A stretch of 64,000 bases of DNA from Schaalia sp. HMT-172 (GTDB lineage: Bacteria; Actinomycetota; Actinomycetes; Actinomycetales; Actinomycetaceae). A program made the translations under genes and the position numbers. Location: the NCBI RefSeq assembly GCF_030644365.1, contig NZ_CP130058.1, forward strand, positions 744,001 to 808,000, read 5' to 3'. The notes beneath the pieces are model-generated. The model saw nothing but the letters and a program-made list of their open reading frames with translations, had not been told where the DNA came from and ran no database searches. Below, one piece after another: positions 8,911 to 19,393 of this stretch; positions within the stretch are counted from its first letter, which is position 1; each line of letters starts with the position of its first letter.

Positions 8911-10242
8911 CTAGAGGCGCCCGCTCTTCTTCAGCTCGATGTAGCGATCAGCCGTGCGGGCGGGCAGCAGGTCGGCGGAGGCCTGGAGCGTGAGGGCGCC
9001 GGCGAGGCGCACGTCGGCCGCCCCGGCCTCGTCCGCGCGCTGGGAGAGGGCTGCTGAGGCCGCCAAAAAGACCTCCTCGGCGTCCGCGCGGCCACGGCGC
9101 GCGCGCAGCTCGTCCGGGTCCGTCGCCGAGGCCACGAGCACCGTGTGACGCTCGGTCAGGCGCGACAGGGCATCCGTGAACTCTGTCTCCATGCCCGCGG
9201 GTGGGATCTTCGTGGCGATAACGACGAAGGCCGAATGGTGCACCGTCTGCTCGACGGTGGCCGCGACCTGCGACCAGTCGGTCACGTCCAGGCGCGCGGA
9301 GATGTCCGTGAAGGTGCGAGCGAGCGTCTCGATGATCTTCGGGCCGCGCACTCCGGAAACGCGGGCACGAACGTGTGAGTCCACTGCCAGGACGTGGACC
9401 TTGTCGCCCGCGCGGTCGGCGAGCGCAGCGAGGAGGAACGCCGTCTCGATAGAGGAGTCCAGGCGCGGCGCGCAGCCCAGGGCGATGGAATCCACCTCCA
9501 TGCGCTCGGGGGCGCCCAGCAGCGCCGACGCGGCACGCCCGCAGTCCACGACGATGACGACGTGGCGGTCGCGTTCGGGACGCCACTGGCGCACCATGAG
9601 TTCGGGCGCGCGCGCCGAGGCCCTCCAGTCGATGTCGCGGGGGTCGTCGCCCAGGACATAGGCGCGCAGCGAATCGAACTCCGTTCCGGCCCCGCGCAGC
9701 GTCGTCGGGGTGGTGCCCTCCAGCTCGTGCAGTCGGGCCAGGCGCGAGGGCAGCAGGACGCGCGCCTTGAACTCGGGCAGGACCGACAGCGTCAGGGGCG
9801 CCGCGATGGATACCTGTCGTGCGCCCAGGTGTAGCGGCCCCCAGGAACGGATCGTGACCACGTCGGCGTGACGGGTTCCGCGGCGCGTCGGCGACAGCGT
9901 CGTGGAGATCTTCTCGGCGCCTCGCCCACCGATGGACACGCGTCGGCGCGGCGGCGAGGGGCGCAGGGAGGGCGGCCACGCGTCGCGCACGTCCAGGCTC
10001 ATGCGCCGCTTCGTCGTGTTGGACAGGCGCAGGGTGGCCGTGGTCGTCTGGTCGGCGCGGATCGGGCCGGTCACCTCGCGCCGCAGGCGCAGGGTGCGCG
10101 GCGAGGGGGCGCCGAGCGCGTCGAGCACGCAGGTGGCGACGATGATGCCAAACCAGCCCCACGCGAAGGCCCGCGAGGGGGCGAACGCGAGCGGGATGAG
10201 CCCGACGAGGACGAGGAGCGCGCTGCGCGCCGAGACGATCAT
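8911..10242 (-). CDS. DUF58-domain protein (vWA-like, MoxR partner)
   Basis: This is a 443-residue protein. Two N-terminal hydrophobic segments (about 5-40) are followed by a beta-rich region and the DUF58 core GTEFDSLRAYVLGDDPRDIDW near residues 190-215, with VIVVDCGR beginning a von Willebrand A-like domain. DUF58 proteins are partners of MoxR AAA+ ATPases. The ATG lies 7 bases downstream of the moxR stop, consistent with one operon. A 13-bp sequence, CGCCCGCTAGAGG, is tandemly duplicated at 8892-8917, across the stop codon, leaving two in-phase-looking TAG copies. Confidence 0.88.
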   Translation of the reverse strand: MIVSARSALLVLVGLIPLAFAPSRAFAWGWFGIIVATCVLDALGAPSPRTLRLRREVTGPIRADQTTTATLRLSNTTKRRMSLDVRDAWPPSLRPSPPRRRVSIGGRGAEKISTTLSPTRRGTRHADVVTIRSWGPLHLGARQVSIAAPLTLSVLPEFKARVLLPSRLARLHELEGTTPTTLRGAGTEFDSLRAYVLGDDPRDIDWRASARAPELMVRQWRPERDRHVVIVVDCGRAASALLGAPERMEVDSIALGCAPRLDSSIETAFLLAALADRAGDKVHVLAVDSHVRARVSGVRGPKIIETLARTFTDISARLDVTDWSQVAATVEQTVHHSAFVVIATKIPPAGMETEFTDALSRLTERHTVLVASATDPDELRARRGRADAEEVFLAASAALSQRADEAGAADVRLAGALTLQASADLLPARTADRYIELKKSGRL

Positions 10243-10249
10243 GGAGGCC

Positions 10250-11366
<1,117 letters not shown>

Positions 11367-11374
<8 letters not shown>

Positions 11375-12515
11375 GGCGTATCTCCTTCTCGAGGGCGTCG
11401 AGGTCGTTGGCGAGTTGGACGAGGTCCGCTTCGGAGGTCGGGGGAGGTCCCCACAGCAGCGTCTCGTAGCGGGAGGGGGGCAGGCCTCGCGCTTCGATGG
11501 CGCGAACCAGCGCCTCGCGGTCGGCGCTGTGTGCGACGCCGAGCGTGGATGCGATGCGCGAGGCCGTGGCGGAGCGCAGGGCCGTGGCGGCGTGCGCGTA
11601 GGAGCGCTGGGATCGCATGAGTCGCGCCTTACCAACGAGGGTTTCCGCCGCCGGAACCTCGATGGGCAGGCGCTCCGGTGTTAGGGGGCCCAGGCGCTTG
11701 CCGCGCGCCAGGGAGGCCAGCAGAACAGCTCCGATGACCATGAGGAAGGCGGGGGCCAGGTAGGGCGACTCAGTGAGGACGGGGTCTTCCTGCGACATGG
11801 AATCGTCGGAGGTGACGACGTACCAGGCGACCTTGTCGGTGCGGCCGATCGCGTTGAGGGCGAGCGCGGCGTTGCCCTCATCCAGGATCGCGCGGTTGCG
11901 CACGCGCAGCGAATCGGGGATGACGGCGCGGAACCTGCCGGGCTCGGAACGCTCCGCGTAGGCGTATTCCTGTCCGTCGGCGGTGAAGCACAGCTGCCAA
12001 CCGGAGCCGCCGTTCGAGACCGTGTAGTTGGAAGACGTCAGGGAACGGGCGCGGTTGGCCGCCTCGGAGGAACACCCCGGCGAGGTTCGTTCGGGTGCCT
12101 TCCATGCGCGCGAGGACGTGAGGCCGTCCAGGTAGGAGGGCGAGGACCCGTATTCCTGCTCGAGCCCGATGTAGACGACGTTGGCTCGCGTCGAGATCCC
12201 GGCGCGCACGGAGGGTGACATGCGGGAGGGGAAGACGACGACGAGGGTCGTGTGCTCGTCCACCGTCGTCGCCTCACGCGCACCGACCTCGCGCACCGAG
12301 ACCCCGTGGCGCTCCAGCACCTGCGCCAGGGCGCGCGCACCGTCCCCCAGGGGGTTGCGTATGCCGACGGGCGTGGAGTCAAAGCCCGCGCGGGGAAGAA
12401 AAGCAATCCCGATGCACACGAGGAGGAGGAAAACGACAATCATGATCGCCGGACGCGCCGCGCTCACGCGCTCGCGGGCCGTGGGGCTCACGATCTGGAC
12501 CTGCGTGGCTTTCAT
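11367..12515 (-). CDS. DUF4350-domain membrane protein
   Basis: This 382-residue protein has one hydrophobic helix near residues 23-42, an extracytoplasmic domain (about 43-240), a second helix at about 247-268 and a cytoplasmic tail. The segment NPLGDGARALAQVLERHGVSV is the start of a DUF4350 domain. Such proteins accompany MoxR and DUF58 in actinobacteria (compare Rv3691). AGGAG precedes the ATG, and the ATG overlaps the DUF4129 stop by 4 bases. A plausible role is as a membrane component of the MoxR module; none is demonstrated. Confidence 0.82.
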
Positions 12516-13144
12516 GCGTTCTCCTGGGCCCGCTGGCAGGCGTGCACAACGAGAGGCGCGAGTTCGCGCAGCGCGTCCACGTCTTCACGCGACACGGAGG
12601 AATGACCGTAGCGGACGCGGTCGAAGGTGCGGGCGTGGTGCCCGAGCTGTTGACCGTACTCGGTGGCGAGTCGCGTCGCCGCATCCGCGGCTTCTTTCGC
12701 CGTCAGGCCGGGCGTGGAGGAGACGACATCGGCCGTGTCCAGTCCCAGGACCAGCAGGCGGTAGGACCACACGTAGGCCAGGTTCCAGTCCCCGGCCGCC
12801 ACGGCCTCGTCCAGGGACGCGCGCACGTCCTCCGCGGTGGTCTCCTCCTCGAAGACGGAGTGCGAGGCCCGCGACCGCAGGCGAATCGGGTTGAGAATCA
12901 GTGCGATGATGATGGCCGCGAGCGCGATGATGCCCAGGATGATGAGGACCAGCGAGATCGGAGGTGCGCCGGTGCCGCTCCAGGAGGTGGCCTTCGAGAG
13001 GCCATCGAGGAAGGACTGGATGAAGCGCGCGATGGGATTCGAGTCGGCGTTGTATTCCGCGCGCGACAGTTCCTCGCTCAGCCAGGACTGAGCCTCGTCG
13101 TTGTCGGGCGTCAGGGGAGCGCCGCACGCGAGCACGTGAGTCAC
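12512..13144 (-). CDS. DUF4129-domain membrane protein
   Basis: The product has 210 residues. An N-terminal predicted extracytoplasmic segment precedes one strong membrane helix at about residues 65-90, and a cytoplasmic helical domain follows with WNLAYVWSYRLLVLGLD and GLTAKEAADAATR, as in DUF4129 proteins. The GTG start overlaps the upstream TGA (GTGA), and the stop overlaps the DUF4350 start, so it lies mid-operon. Another in-frame GTG nine bases downstream is possible. Confidence 0.75.
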   Translation of the reverse strand: MTHVLACGAPLTPDNDEAQSWLSEELSRAEYNADSNPIARFIQSFLDGLSKATSWSGTGAPPISLVLIILGIIALAAIIIALILNPIRLRSRASHSVFEEETTAEDVRASLDEAVAAGDWNLAYVWSYRLLVLGLDTADVVSSTPGLTAKEAADAATRLATEYGQQLGHHARTFDRVRYGHSSVSREDVDALRELAPLVVHACQRAQENA

Positions 13145-14397
13145 CCCCGACCCTGGCTTGCCTGCGCGAGGACGATGGCGAAGTTTTCCTTGCGGATCTT
13201 CTGGTCCACGTACATGAGCGTCTGATACGCCGACATGATCGGTAACACGAGGCTGTAGACAAGGGTCTGCAGGGCGCTCGTGATGATGAGGAGCACGACA
13301 AAACTCCACGCAGTGTTGGGGTCGTCAAAGGACGCGGAGCTGAGGAACGCGAAGCCGGCACCCATGACGATGACGCTGATCAGCGTGCTGATGATATTGA
13401 TGATCACGCCGCACACAACGCCGATGAGGAGCACGCGGCCGAGCGTCATCCAGAAGGCGCCGGAGGTCAGGGTCCACGAGCGCTTGAGGGACTGAATGGG
13501 GCCCTTGTGTTCGAGGACCGCGCAGATCGGCGCGTACAGGAAACGCACGCTCAGCGAGTACAAGGCGAGCAAGAGAGGCAGTCCGATCAAGAACATCACG
13601 CCGGCGAGCGAATACGCGATATCGGATTCGATGCCTTGGATCAGCATGGCCAGGAAGCCTACGGCCCACAGGATCATGGGGATGGCGATGATGAGGAAGA
13701 GGAGGAAGGACGCCCCGATCATTGGCAGGAGGCGGCCCCTGACCATGGACCATGCCTGGCCGAAGGTGATCTTCGTGCCGATCACCATCTGCGAGACCGT
13801 TACCGACAAGACTCCGTTGATGAGCGCTGCTCCGAGGAAGGTCGCCAGGAAGAGGACCACGTAGCCCAGGAGCATGGAGATGAGGGACAGGGAGGACGAT
13901 GCGAGGACGTCGCTGTACGAGGCCTGCGGGTCAGACGTGGACTCGCTCAGTGACATGAGCGAGTAGAAAGGTATGAAAACGGCCAGGCCGTTCACGAGGG
14001 CCACGATCGCCATGATGAGGATCGTGTAGCCGAAGAGAACCTTGGGGTTGCGGCGCAGCGCGGCGAAGGAGCCGCTCATCAGATCCGAGAGGGTCAGCGG
14101 GCGCAGCGCGATGATGCCGGGTTTGGCGGCCCACGCCCAGGAGGTCGATTGGCTGTAGCCGGAGGCGCCGGGTCCCGCATCGGGCCGCGGCTGCCCGTTC
14201 TGAGGGGAGGGGAGGGGGGAAACGGGCTGGGTGCCGGGTGCGACGAAGCCGGGCTGGCCGGGCTGGGTGGGCTGGGTGCCGGGTGCGACGAAGCCGGGCT
14301 GGGCGCCGGGTGCGACGAAGCCGGGCTGGGCGCTCGACTGCTTGGAGCGCTCCCGGGCGGAGTCGGTCGGATCGGGGGACATCCACGGCGAACTCAT
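13141..14397 (-). CDS. Multispan membrane protein with Pro/Gly repeat N-terminus
   Basis: This is a 418-residue protein. Residues 15-65 contain three copies of QPGFVAPG[AT]QP, a disordered repeat. A cytoplasmic element (RPLTLSDLMSGSFAALRRNPKVL) precedes at least six hydrophobic helices, resembling the glycerophosphoryl diester phosphodiesterase membrane-domain family but with no catalytic domain. GGAGG lies 5 bases before the ATG at 14397; an ATG immediately upstream (14400) is also possible. It is the first gene of the run through DUF4129, DUF4350, MoxR and DUF58, with coupled junctions. Confidence 0.78.
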   Translation of the reverse strand: MSSPWMSPDPTDSARERSKQSSAQPGFVAPGAQPGFVAPGTQPTQPGQPGFVAPGTQPVSPLPSPQNGQPRPDAGPGASGYSQSTSWAWAAKPGIIALRPLTLSDLMSGSFAALRRNPKVLFGYTILIMAIVALVNGLAVFIPFYSLMSLSESTSDPQASYSDVLASSSLSLISMLLGYVVLFLATFLGAALINGVLSVTVSQMVIGTKITFGQAWSMVRGRLLPMIGASFLLFLIIAIPMILWAVGFLAMLIQGIESDIAYSLAGVMFLIGLPLLLALYSLSVRFLYAPICAVLEHKGPIQSLKRSWTLTSGAFWMTLGRVLLIGVVCGVIINIISTLISVIVMGAGFAFLSSASFDDPNTAWSFVVLLIITSALQTLVYSLVLPIMSAYQTLMYVDQKIRKENFAIVLAQASQGRG

Positions 14398-14512
14398 CAT
14401 TGCCTCCAGCATCTCGGTGTTGTACTAGTCTCAATCCTGCCATAGCAACGGATGGGGTGACACCTCTTGTCGGTAAAAAAATGCGGCGGCGCCGGTCGAA
14501 TCTCCTGCATCC

Positions 14513-14539
14513 GTGACGAATTCGTGACACTATCGTGAC
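14513..14539 (+). promoter_or_regulatory. Three phased GTGAC repeats, candidate MtrA operator
   Basis: GTGAC occurs at 14513-14517, 14524-14528 and 14535-14539 with exact 11-bp spacing, the last copy touching the mtrA ATG. MtrA of actinobacteria binds direct repeats of about 6 bp with 5-bp gaps (GTAAC-like), the same 11-bp period. The position suggests autoregulation of mtrAB. Confidence 0.5.
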
Positions 14540-15223
14540 ATGAGTTCGCGCATCCTCGTCGTCGACGACGACGTCGCCCTGGCCGAGATGATCGGCATCG
14601 TCCTCGAGAATGAGGGCTTTCGCGTCGCCTTTTGTGCCGACGGTTCACAGGCGCTGACTCGGTTTCAGGAGAACAACCCGGACCTGGTCCTCCTCGACGT
14701 TATGCTCCCCGGCATGGACGGCTTCGACGTGTGCCGGGCAATCCGTCGCGTCTCTGACGTGCCGATCGTTATGTTGACCGCCCGCTCTGATACGTCCGAC
14801 GTCGTCACCGGGCTCGAAGCTGGCGCGGACGACTACGTCCCCAAGCCCTTCAAACCCAAGGAACTCGTCGCCCGCGTGCGCGCGCGACTGCGCGGCCGCG
14901 AGGACGCGCAGGCCGACGAGGGCCTGACCCTGCAGGACCTGTCAATCGACGTCGCCGGCCACATCGTCAAACGTGGGGCCCGCGTCATCGCGCTGACCCC
15001 CCTCGAATTCGACCTGCTCGCCACGCTGGCGCGCTCCCCCTGGAAGGTCTTTTCCCGCGAGGAGCTCCTCGAGCAGGTGTGGGGATACCGCCACGCCGCC
15101 GACACCAGGCTCGTGAACGTCCACGTGCAGCGCCTGCGCTCCAAGATCGAACGCGACCCGGAAAAACCCGAACTGGTCGTCACCGTCCGCGGAGTGGGCT
15201 ACCGTGCCGGCGCGGGAGCGTAA
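14540..15223 (+). CDS. mtrA: Response regulator MtrA (OmpR family)
   Basis: The product has 227 residues. The receiver domain (1-120) carries the acidic pocket VVDDD, the phospho-acceptor Asp53 in LLDVMLPGMDGFD, the switch Thr (VMLTA) and Lys in VPKPFKP. The winged-helix DNA-binding domain follows (about 130-225: LTPLEFDLL, WGY, NVHVQRLRSKIE). With MtrB it controls cell-wall homeostasis, division and replication-linked genes in actinobacteria. The ATG has no Shine-Dalgarno sequence and directly follows a GTGAC repeat, so the transcript may be leaderless. It overlaps mtrB by 20 bases. Confidence 0.95.
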   Translation: MSSRILVVDDDVALAEMIGIVLENEGFRVAFCADGSQALTRFQENNPDLVLLDVMLPGMDGFDVCRAIRRVSDVPIVMLTARSDTSDVVTGLEAGADDYVPKPFKPKELVARVRARLRGREDAQADEGLTLQDLSIDVAGHIVKRGARVIALTPLEFDLLATLARSPWKVFSREELLEQVWGYRHAADTRLVNVHVQRLRSKIERDPEKPELVVTVRGVGYRAGAGA

Positions 15224-16823
15224 CCACCCCCTGCGTCTCCTCACCGGGGCCGTGGCCTCGTCGAGGCCGTGGACGTTCCTGCGTTCCTCGCAGATCGTTC
15301 ACCGCATCCGCCATTCCCTCTCGGCCAAGCTCGCCGTCGCGATCACGCTCGCGGCCCTCGTGCTCCTCCTCGTCTTCGGCATTATCGTCGCCTCCCAGCT
15401 GCGCTCCTCGATGTTCGAAACCCGCAAGGATGCGATCCTGGCGGACGCGTCGCTGCGCTTCTCCTCGGCCCAATCCGTCTTCTCCTCCTCGACCGCCACG
15501 TCCCCCGACCAGGTCCAGGAATCCGCGCGCGGCGCCCTGGCCTCGCTCAAGGCGTCGGCCGCCGGCGCCGGCGCGACCAACGTCGCCCTCCTGCGCTCGG
15601 AGGGCTCCACACCCTCGTTACGCATCAACCAGATCGAGGACGAACAGATGCGCGGGCTGATCACGCCCCAGATGCGCGAGGCCGTGGCTCAGGGAGGCGC
15701 CCAGTGGCAGTCCGTGGGCATCAGGGCCTCCGACTCCGACAAGGTCTCTCCCGGCATCCTCGTGGGCACACAGGTTCAGCTGCCCCGCGCGGGCACCCAC
15801 GAGCTCTACATCCTCTACTCCCTGGCTGCCGACCAGCGCCAGGTCGACGTCGTCCTGCGCGTCCTCGTCCTGTCCGCCCTGCCGATCATCGTCACCCTGC
15901 CCATCGGCGTATTCGCCCTGCTGCACCGCCTCCTCCTGCCCGTGCGCCTGACCGTCTCGGCCGCCACGAAGGCCGCGGAGGGGGACCTGGACGTGCGCGT
16001 CGAGGTCCACGGCGCCGACGAAATGGCGGCCCTGGGGCGCGCCTTCAACGCGATGACCTCCTCCCTGCAGGACACAATCTCGCGCTACGACGAACTGGCC
16101 AAGCTCCAGCAGCGCTTCGTCTCCGACGTCTCCCACGAGCTACGCACTCCGCTGACCACCATCCGCATGGCCGAGGACATCGTGTGGGACAACCGCGAGG
16201 ACCTGCCCGCGCACGCGCGCCGCTCCGCCGAGCTCCTACACGATCAGACCGAACGCATGGAACAGATGCTCGCGGACCTGCTCGAAATCTCGCGCTACGA
16301 CGCCGCCAGCGCGCTCCTGGACGCGGAGGAACGCGACCTGCGCCCGATCGTCACCCGCGTCGTCGAGGCCTGCGCCGAGCTCGCGCAACGCCAGGGCGTC
16401 CCGGTCGAGGTCGTGGCCCCCGCCCGGGCCGCAGCCGAGATCGACGAGCGGCGCATCGAGCGCGTCATCCGCAACCTCGTCGTCAACGCCATCGAGCACG
16501 CGGACGGGACCCGGGTGACCATCACGGTGGCCACTAGCGCCACTGACGTGGCCTGCCGCGTGCGCGACCGAGGCGTGGGCATGACCCAGGAGGTCGCCGA
16601 CCACGTCTTCGACCGTTTCTACCGGGCCGACACGGCGCGCGCTCGCACGACGGGCGGCACTGGCCTGGGGCTAGCCATCGCGACGGAGGACGTGGCGATC
16701 CACGGAGGCCGCCTCCAAGCCTACGGCGAGCCGGGCAAGGGAGCCTCGTTCCTGATGACCCTGCCCAAGCACGCCGGAGACGAGATCGCCAGCCGGCCGC
16801 TTGCCCTGTGGGAGGACGAATGA
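15204..16823 (+). CDS. mtrB: Sensor histidine kinase MtrB
   Basis: This 539-residue protein has membrane helices at about 41-65 and 217-240 flanking an extracytoplasmic sensor of about 150 residues. A HAMP region (about 241-295) follows, then the HisKA motif SHELRTP with phospho-acceptor His311, and the HATPase with N-box NLVVNAIEHA, RDRGVGM and the GGTGLGL box near the end. It phosphorylates MtrA. The GTG start lies inside the last codons of mtrA, and the stop overlaps the lpqB ATG, giving the canonical mtrA-mtrB-lpqB operon. Confidence 0.95.
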   Translation: MPARERNHPLRLLTGAVASSRPWTFLRSSQIVHRIRHSLSAKLAVAITLAALVLLLVFGIIVASQLRSSMFETRKDAILADASLRFSSAQSVFSSSTATSPDQVQESARGALASLKASAAGAGATNVALLRSEGSTPSLRINQIEDEQMRGLITPQMREAVAQGGAQWQSVGIRASDSDKVSPGILVGTQVQLPRAGTHELYILYSLAADQRQVDVVLRVLVLSALPIIVTLPIGVFALLHRLLLPVRLTVSAATKAAEGDLDVRVEVHGADEMAALGRAFNAMTSSLQDTISRYDELAKLQQRFVSDVSHELRTPLTTIRMAEDIVWDNREDLPAHARRSAELLHDQTERMEQMLADLLEISRYDAASALLDAEERDLRPIVTRVVEACAELAQRQGVPVEVVAPARAAAEIDERRIERVIRNLVVNAIEHADGTRVTITVATSATDVACRVRDRGVGMTQEVADHVFDRFYRADTARARTTGGTGLGLAIATEDVAIHGGRLQAYGEPGKGASFLMTLPKHAGDEIASRPLALWEDE

Positions 16824-18466
16824 GGAGACATCTCGCCCTGATCGCGTGCGCCGCGCTGGCGCTCGCGGGCTGCGCGTCGCTGCCCACGTCCTCGCCGCCC
16901 GCGCCCTTCGACGTGTCCGCGCGCGACGGCAGCGGCGTCCAGTTTTCGGCGGAGGGCCCCTCGGACGGGTCGGATGCCGCGACCCTCGTGTCGGACTTCC
17001 TGCTGGCGTGCGCCGCGGGACCCCAGGACGACTACGCGACCGCGCGCCTGTTCCTGACGGCGGCCTCGGCGCGCTCCTGGCAGCCCGAAACCGAGATCCT
17101 CGTCTACGACACGGACACGGCGCCCGCCGTCAGCGCGACCTCGGAGAATGCCTCGCGCTCCGAGGTGACGGTGTCCGTCCTGGGGGTGGCGAGCATCGAC
17201 CAGGCGGGCGTGCTGACGCGCTCGAACGGGGCGACAGTTACGCGCACCTTCACTCTCGTCCGCGAGGATGGGCAGTGGCGCATTGACGCTCCCGAGAACA
17301 TGATTCTCATCAGCCGGGCTGGCCTGACGGCCTCGTACTCGCTCGCGAACCTGTATTTCCCGAGCACTGATGGCACGGAACTGGTCGCGGATCCGCGCTG
17401 GTACCCCTCCCGGCGCCTGGCCTCCCACCTGCTGGCGGGCCTCGTCAACGGGCCGCGAGCCGACCTCGATTCCGTGGTCGCGAACGCGATCCCGGCGGGG
17501 GCGACGCTGCCCTCCCACGGCGTGGAGGTCAACGACGGGGTCGCTCGCGTCGAGCTGAACGCCTCCATGCCGCCGGGCGAGTCCGCGCGAGAGAGCCTGC
17601 AGTGGGAGCTGACGCGCACGCTCACCCAGGCCGCCGACGTGTCGCAGGTGAGCGTGTCCCTGACGGGCGAGGTCATGGAGGTGGCTGCCCTGCCGACGCC
17701 GCCCTCGTACTCTCTCGATACGCTGGTGGGCGCGGGGAGCTCGGGCGTGGGTATCATCTCCTCCTCGGGCGTGGCGCCCCGCGCCTCGGCCACCGACGCG
17801 TTGAACCCGACCGCGTCGCCGGTCGATTCGTCCCTGGTTGCCTGGAGTGGCGCCGACGGCGTCTACGCGGAGCGGGCCGGGACCGCGGTGGCTTTTCTGC
17901 CGGGCCAGGCCCCGCTGGGGCCCTCGATCGATCGCTACGGCTGGGTGTGGGGGCCGGCCACGTCCGCGTCGACGCTGAGCGTGGGCGGGGGAGCCGATGG
18001 CGCCTTTGATGTCGCCATCGAGTCGGAGAGTGCGGGGGAGATCCGCGCGGTTCGTGTCTCGCCCGATGGCTCGCGCGCCCTGGTGGTTCGCGGGTCGACG
18101 CCGAGCGCGTGGGTGGGCGTCATCGAGCGCGGCCCGGGCGGGCGGCCGCAGGCGGTGCGATCCTTGGAGCAGGTGTTTCTCGACGGCGCGGTCATCGACG
18201 CCTCGTGGACGACGTCGACGGGCCTCGCAGTCGCTGTGCGCGGGGGGAGCGGTGAGGACGATCAGCTTGTCACGATGACGCTGGGTGGACTGCCCTCGAG
18301 CCTGCCGCTGCCGATCCGCGTGTCGTCGATGAGCGCGGGGGCCTCCTCCGCGTCGGTCGTCATCGTGGGGACGGACGACGCGGGAAAGAAGCAGGTGCTG
18401 GTGCGCTCGGGTGCCCTGTGGCAAAACGTCGTCGTCGACGTGTCGTCCGCGCGATACGCGGGGTGA
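16820..18466 (+). CDS. lpqB: Lipoprotein LpqB
   Basis: The product has 548 residues. The signal peptide ends in the lipobox LAGC with the lipidated cysteine at residue 18. A GerMN-type region is recognisable around 'SNLYFPSTDGTELVADPR', followed by a beta-propeller-like C-terminal half. LpqB interacts with the MtrB sensor in mycobacteria and Streptomyces and modulates signalling at the outer face of the membrane. GGAGG lies 4 bases before the ATG, which overlaps the mtrB stop (ATGA). The GTG 12 bases upstream is disfavoured because it precedes the ribosome site. Confidence 0.92.
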   Translation: MRRHLALIACAALALAGCASLPTSSPPAPFDVSARDGSGVQFSAEGPSDGSDAATLVSDFLLACAAGPQDDYATARLFLTAASARSWQPETEILVYDTDTAPAVSATSENASRSEVTVSVLGVASIDQAGVLTRSNGATVTRTFTLVREDGQWRIDAPENMILISRAGLTASYSLANLYFPSTDGTELVADPRWYPSRRLASHLLAGLVNGPRADLDSVVANAIPAGATLPSHGVEVNDGVARVELNASMPPGESARESLQWELTRTLTQAADVSQVSVSLTGEVMEVAALPTPPSYSLDTLVGAGSSGVGIISSSGVAPRASATDALNPTASPVDSSLVAWSGADGVYAERAGTAVAFLPGQAPLGPSIDRYGWVWGPATSASTLSVGGGADGAFDVAIESESAGEIRAVRVSPDGSRALVVRGSTPSAWVGVIERGPGGRPQAVRSLEQVFLDGAVIDASWTTSTGLAVAVRGGSGEDDQLVTMTLGGLPSSLPLPIRVSSMSAGASSASVVIVGTDDAGKKQVLVRSGALWQNVVVDVSSARYAG

Positions 18467-19218
18467 GGATCGTGGTTGGCTCGCGCCCTGTGGGTGCCCT
18501 CGTCGAGGGTTTCCTCGGCGCGGTCCTGCCCGTTCAGTGCGTGGGGTGCGGCGCCTGGGACGAGGTGTTGTGCCCGTCGTGCCGCTCGTGGGCGTGCGCG
18601 CAGCCGCTGCCTACGAGCCTGGAGGGCGCGCGCGGGGCGATTCCCGGACTGGTCCTGGGGGAGTATTCTGGAGCGCTGCGCAGGATCATCCTGGGCGCCA
18701 AGCACGCGGCGCGCACGGATGTCAGCGATTTCCTCGACGAGGCCGGGGCTACCCTCGGCGCGTCCCTGTGGCGGGTGGTGGGCGGCGCCAGCTCGCCCGC
18801 GTGGGTGCCGGGCTCGGGTCGTGGGAGGGATCGCCGGGGTGGGGCAGCGGCGCAGGTGTGGGTTGTGCCGGCGCCCTCGTCGTGGGGTAGGCGCCTGCGG
18901 GGCCGCCAGGTGGCGCTTCCTCTCGCACGCGGGGTTGCTCGGGGGCTGGCGCTGGGCTCTCCGCCGGGTGTGCGCGTGCGCGTCGTGGACGCGGTGGCCT
19001 TGCGCGCGGGCGCGGGTTCGCAGTCGGGCAAGGCGGGGGCGGCGCGCACGGTGGGGCGGATGGGGTCGATGCGAGCCCGCGTCGTGGCGCCCGCGGGCGC
19101 ACTCGTGATTGCGGTGGATGACGTCGTGACGACGGGGGCGACGATTCGGGAGATGGAGCGTGTGCTCGGTCGCCTGGATGGGATCGCGGCGTTGGCCCGA
19201 CCGGGGCTTATCTCATGA
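18463..19218 (+). CDS. comF: ComF-family amidophosphoribosyltransferase
   Basis: The protein has about 251 residues. An N-terminal zinc-finger-like part has CVGCGAW and CPSCRSWAC, and the C-terminal phosphoribosyltransferase fold has the PRPP-binding loop VIAVDDVVTTGAT. ComF proteins have been linked to DNA uptake and recombination, although many actinobacterial genomes keep the gene next to mtrAB-lpqB without known competence. The GTG at 18463 overlaps the lpqB stop (GTGA); a GTG three codons later is possible. The middle (residues 110-140) is a Gly/Arg-rich insertion. Confidence 0.88.
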   Translation: MRIVVGSRPVGALVEGFLGAVLPVQCVGCGAWDEVLCPSCRSWACAQPLPTSLEGARGAIPGLVLGEYSGALRRIILGAKHAARTDVSDFLDEAGATLGASLWRVVGGASSPAWVPGSGRGRDRRGGAAAQVWVVPAPSSWGRRLRGRQVALPLARGVARGLALGSPPGVRVRVVDAVALRAGAGSQSGKAGAARTVGRMGSMRARVVAPAGALVIAVDDVVTTGATIREMERVLGRLDGIAALARPGLIS

Positions 19219-19393
19219 CGCAGGTCACCGGTCTGGGGTATGCTGTAGGCACGGACTTTCGATAGCGCGATGGGCACAGACGCCTGTCACGTCAGTGCGG
19301 GAGGTGATAGCTCAGACCACGGTTCGGGCAGTGAGCACCGAACAATCCCCACCCGCGGGCAACGATGCCCGCCGCACACCATGGAGGAAACAC

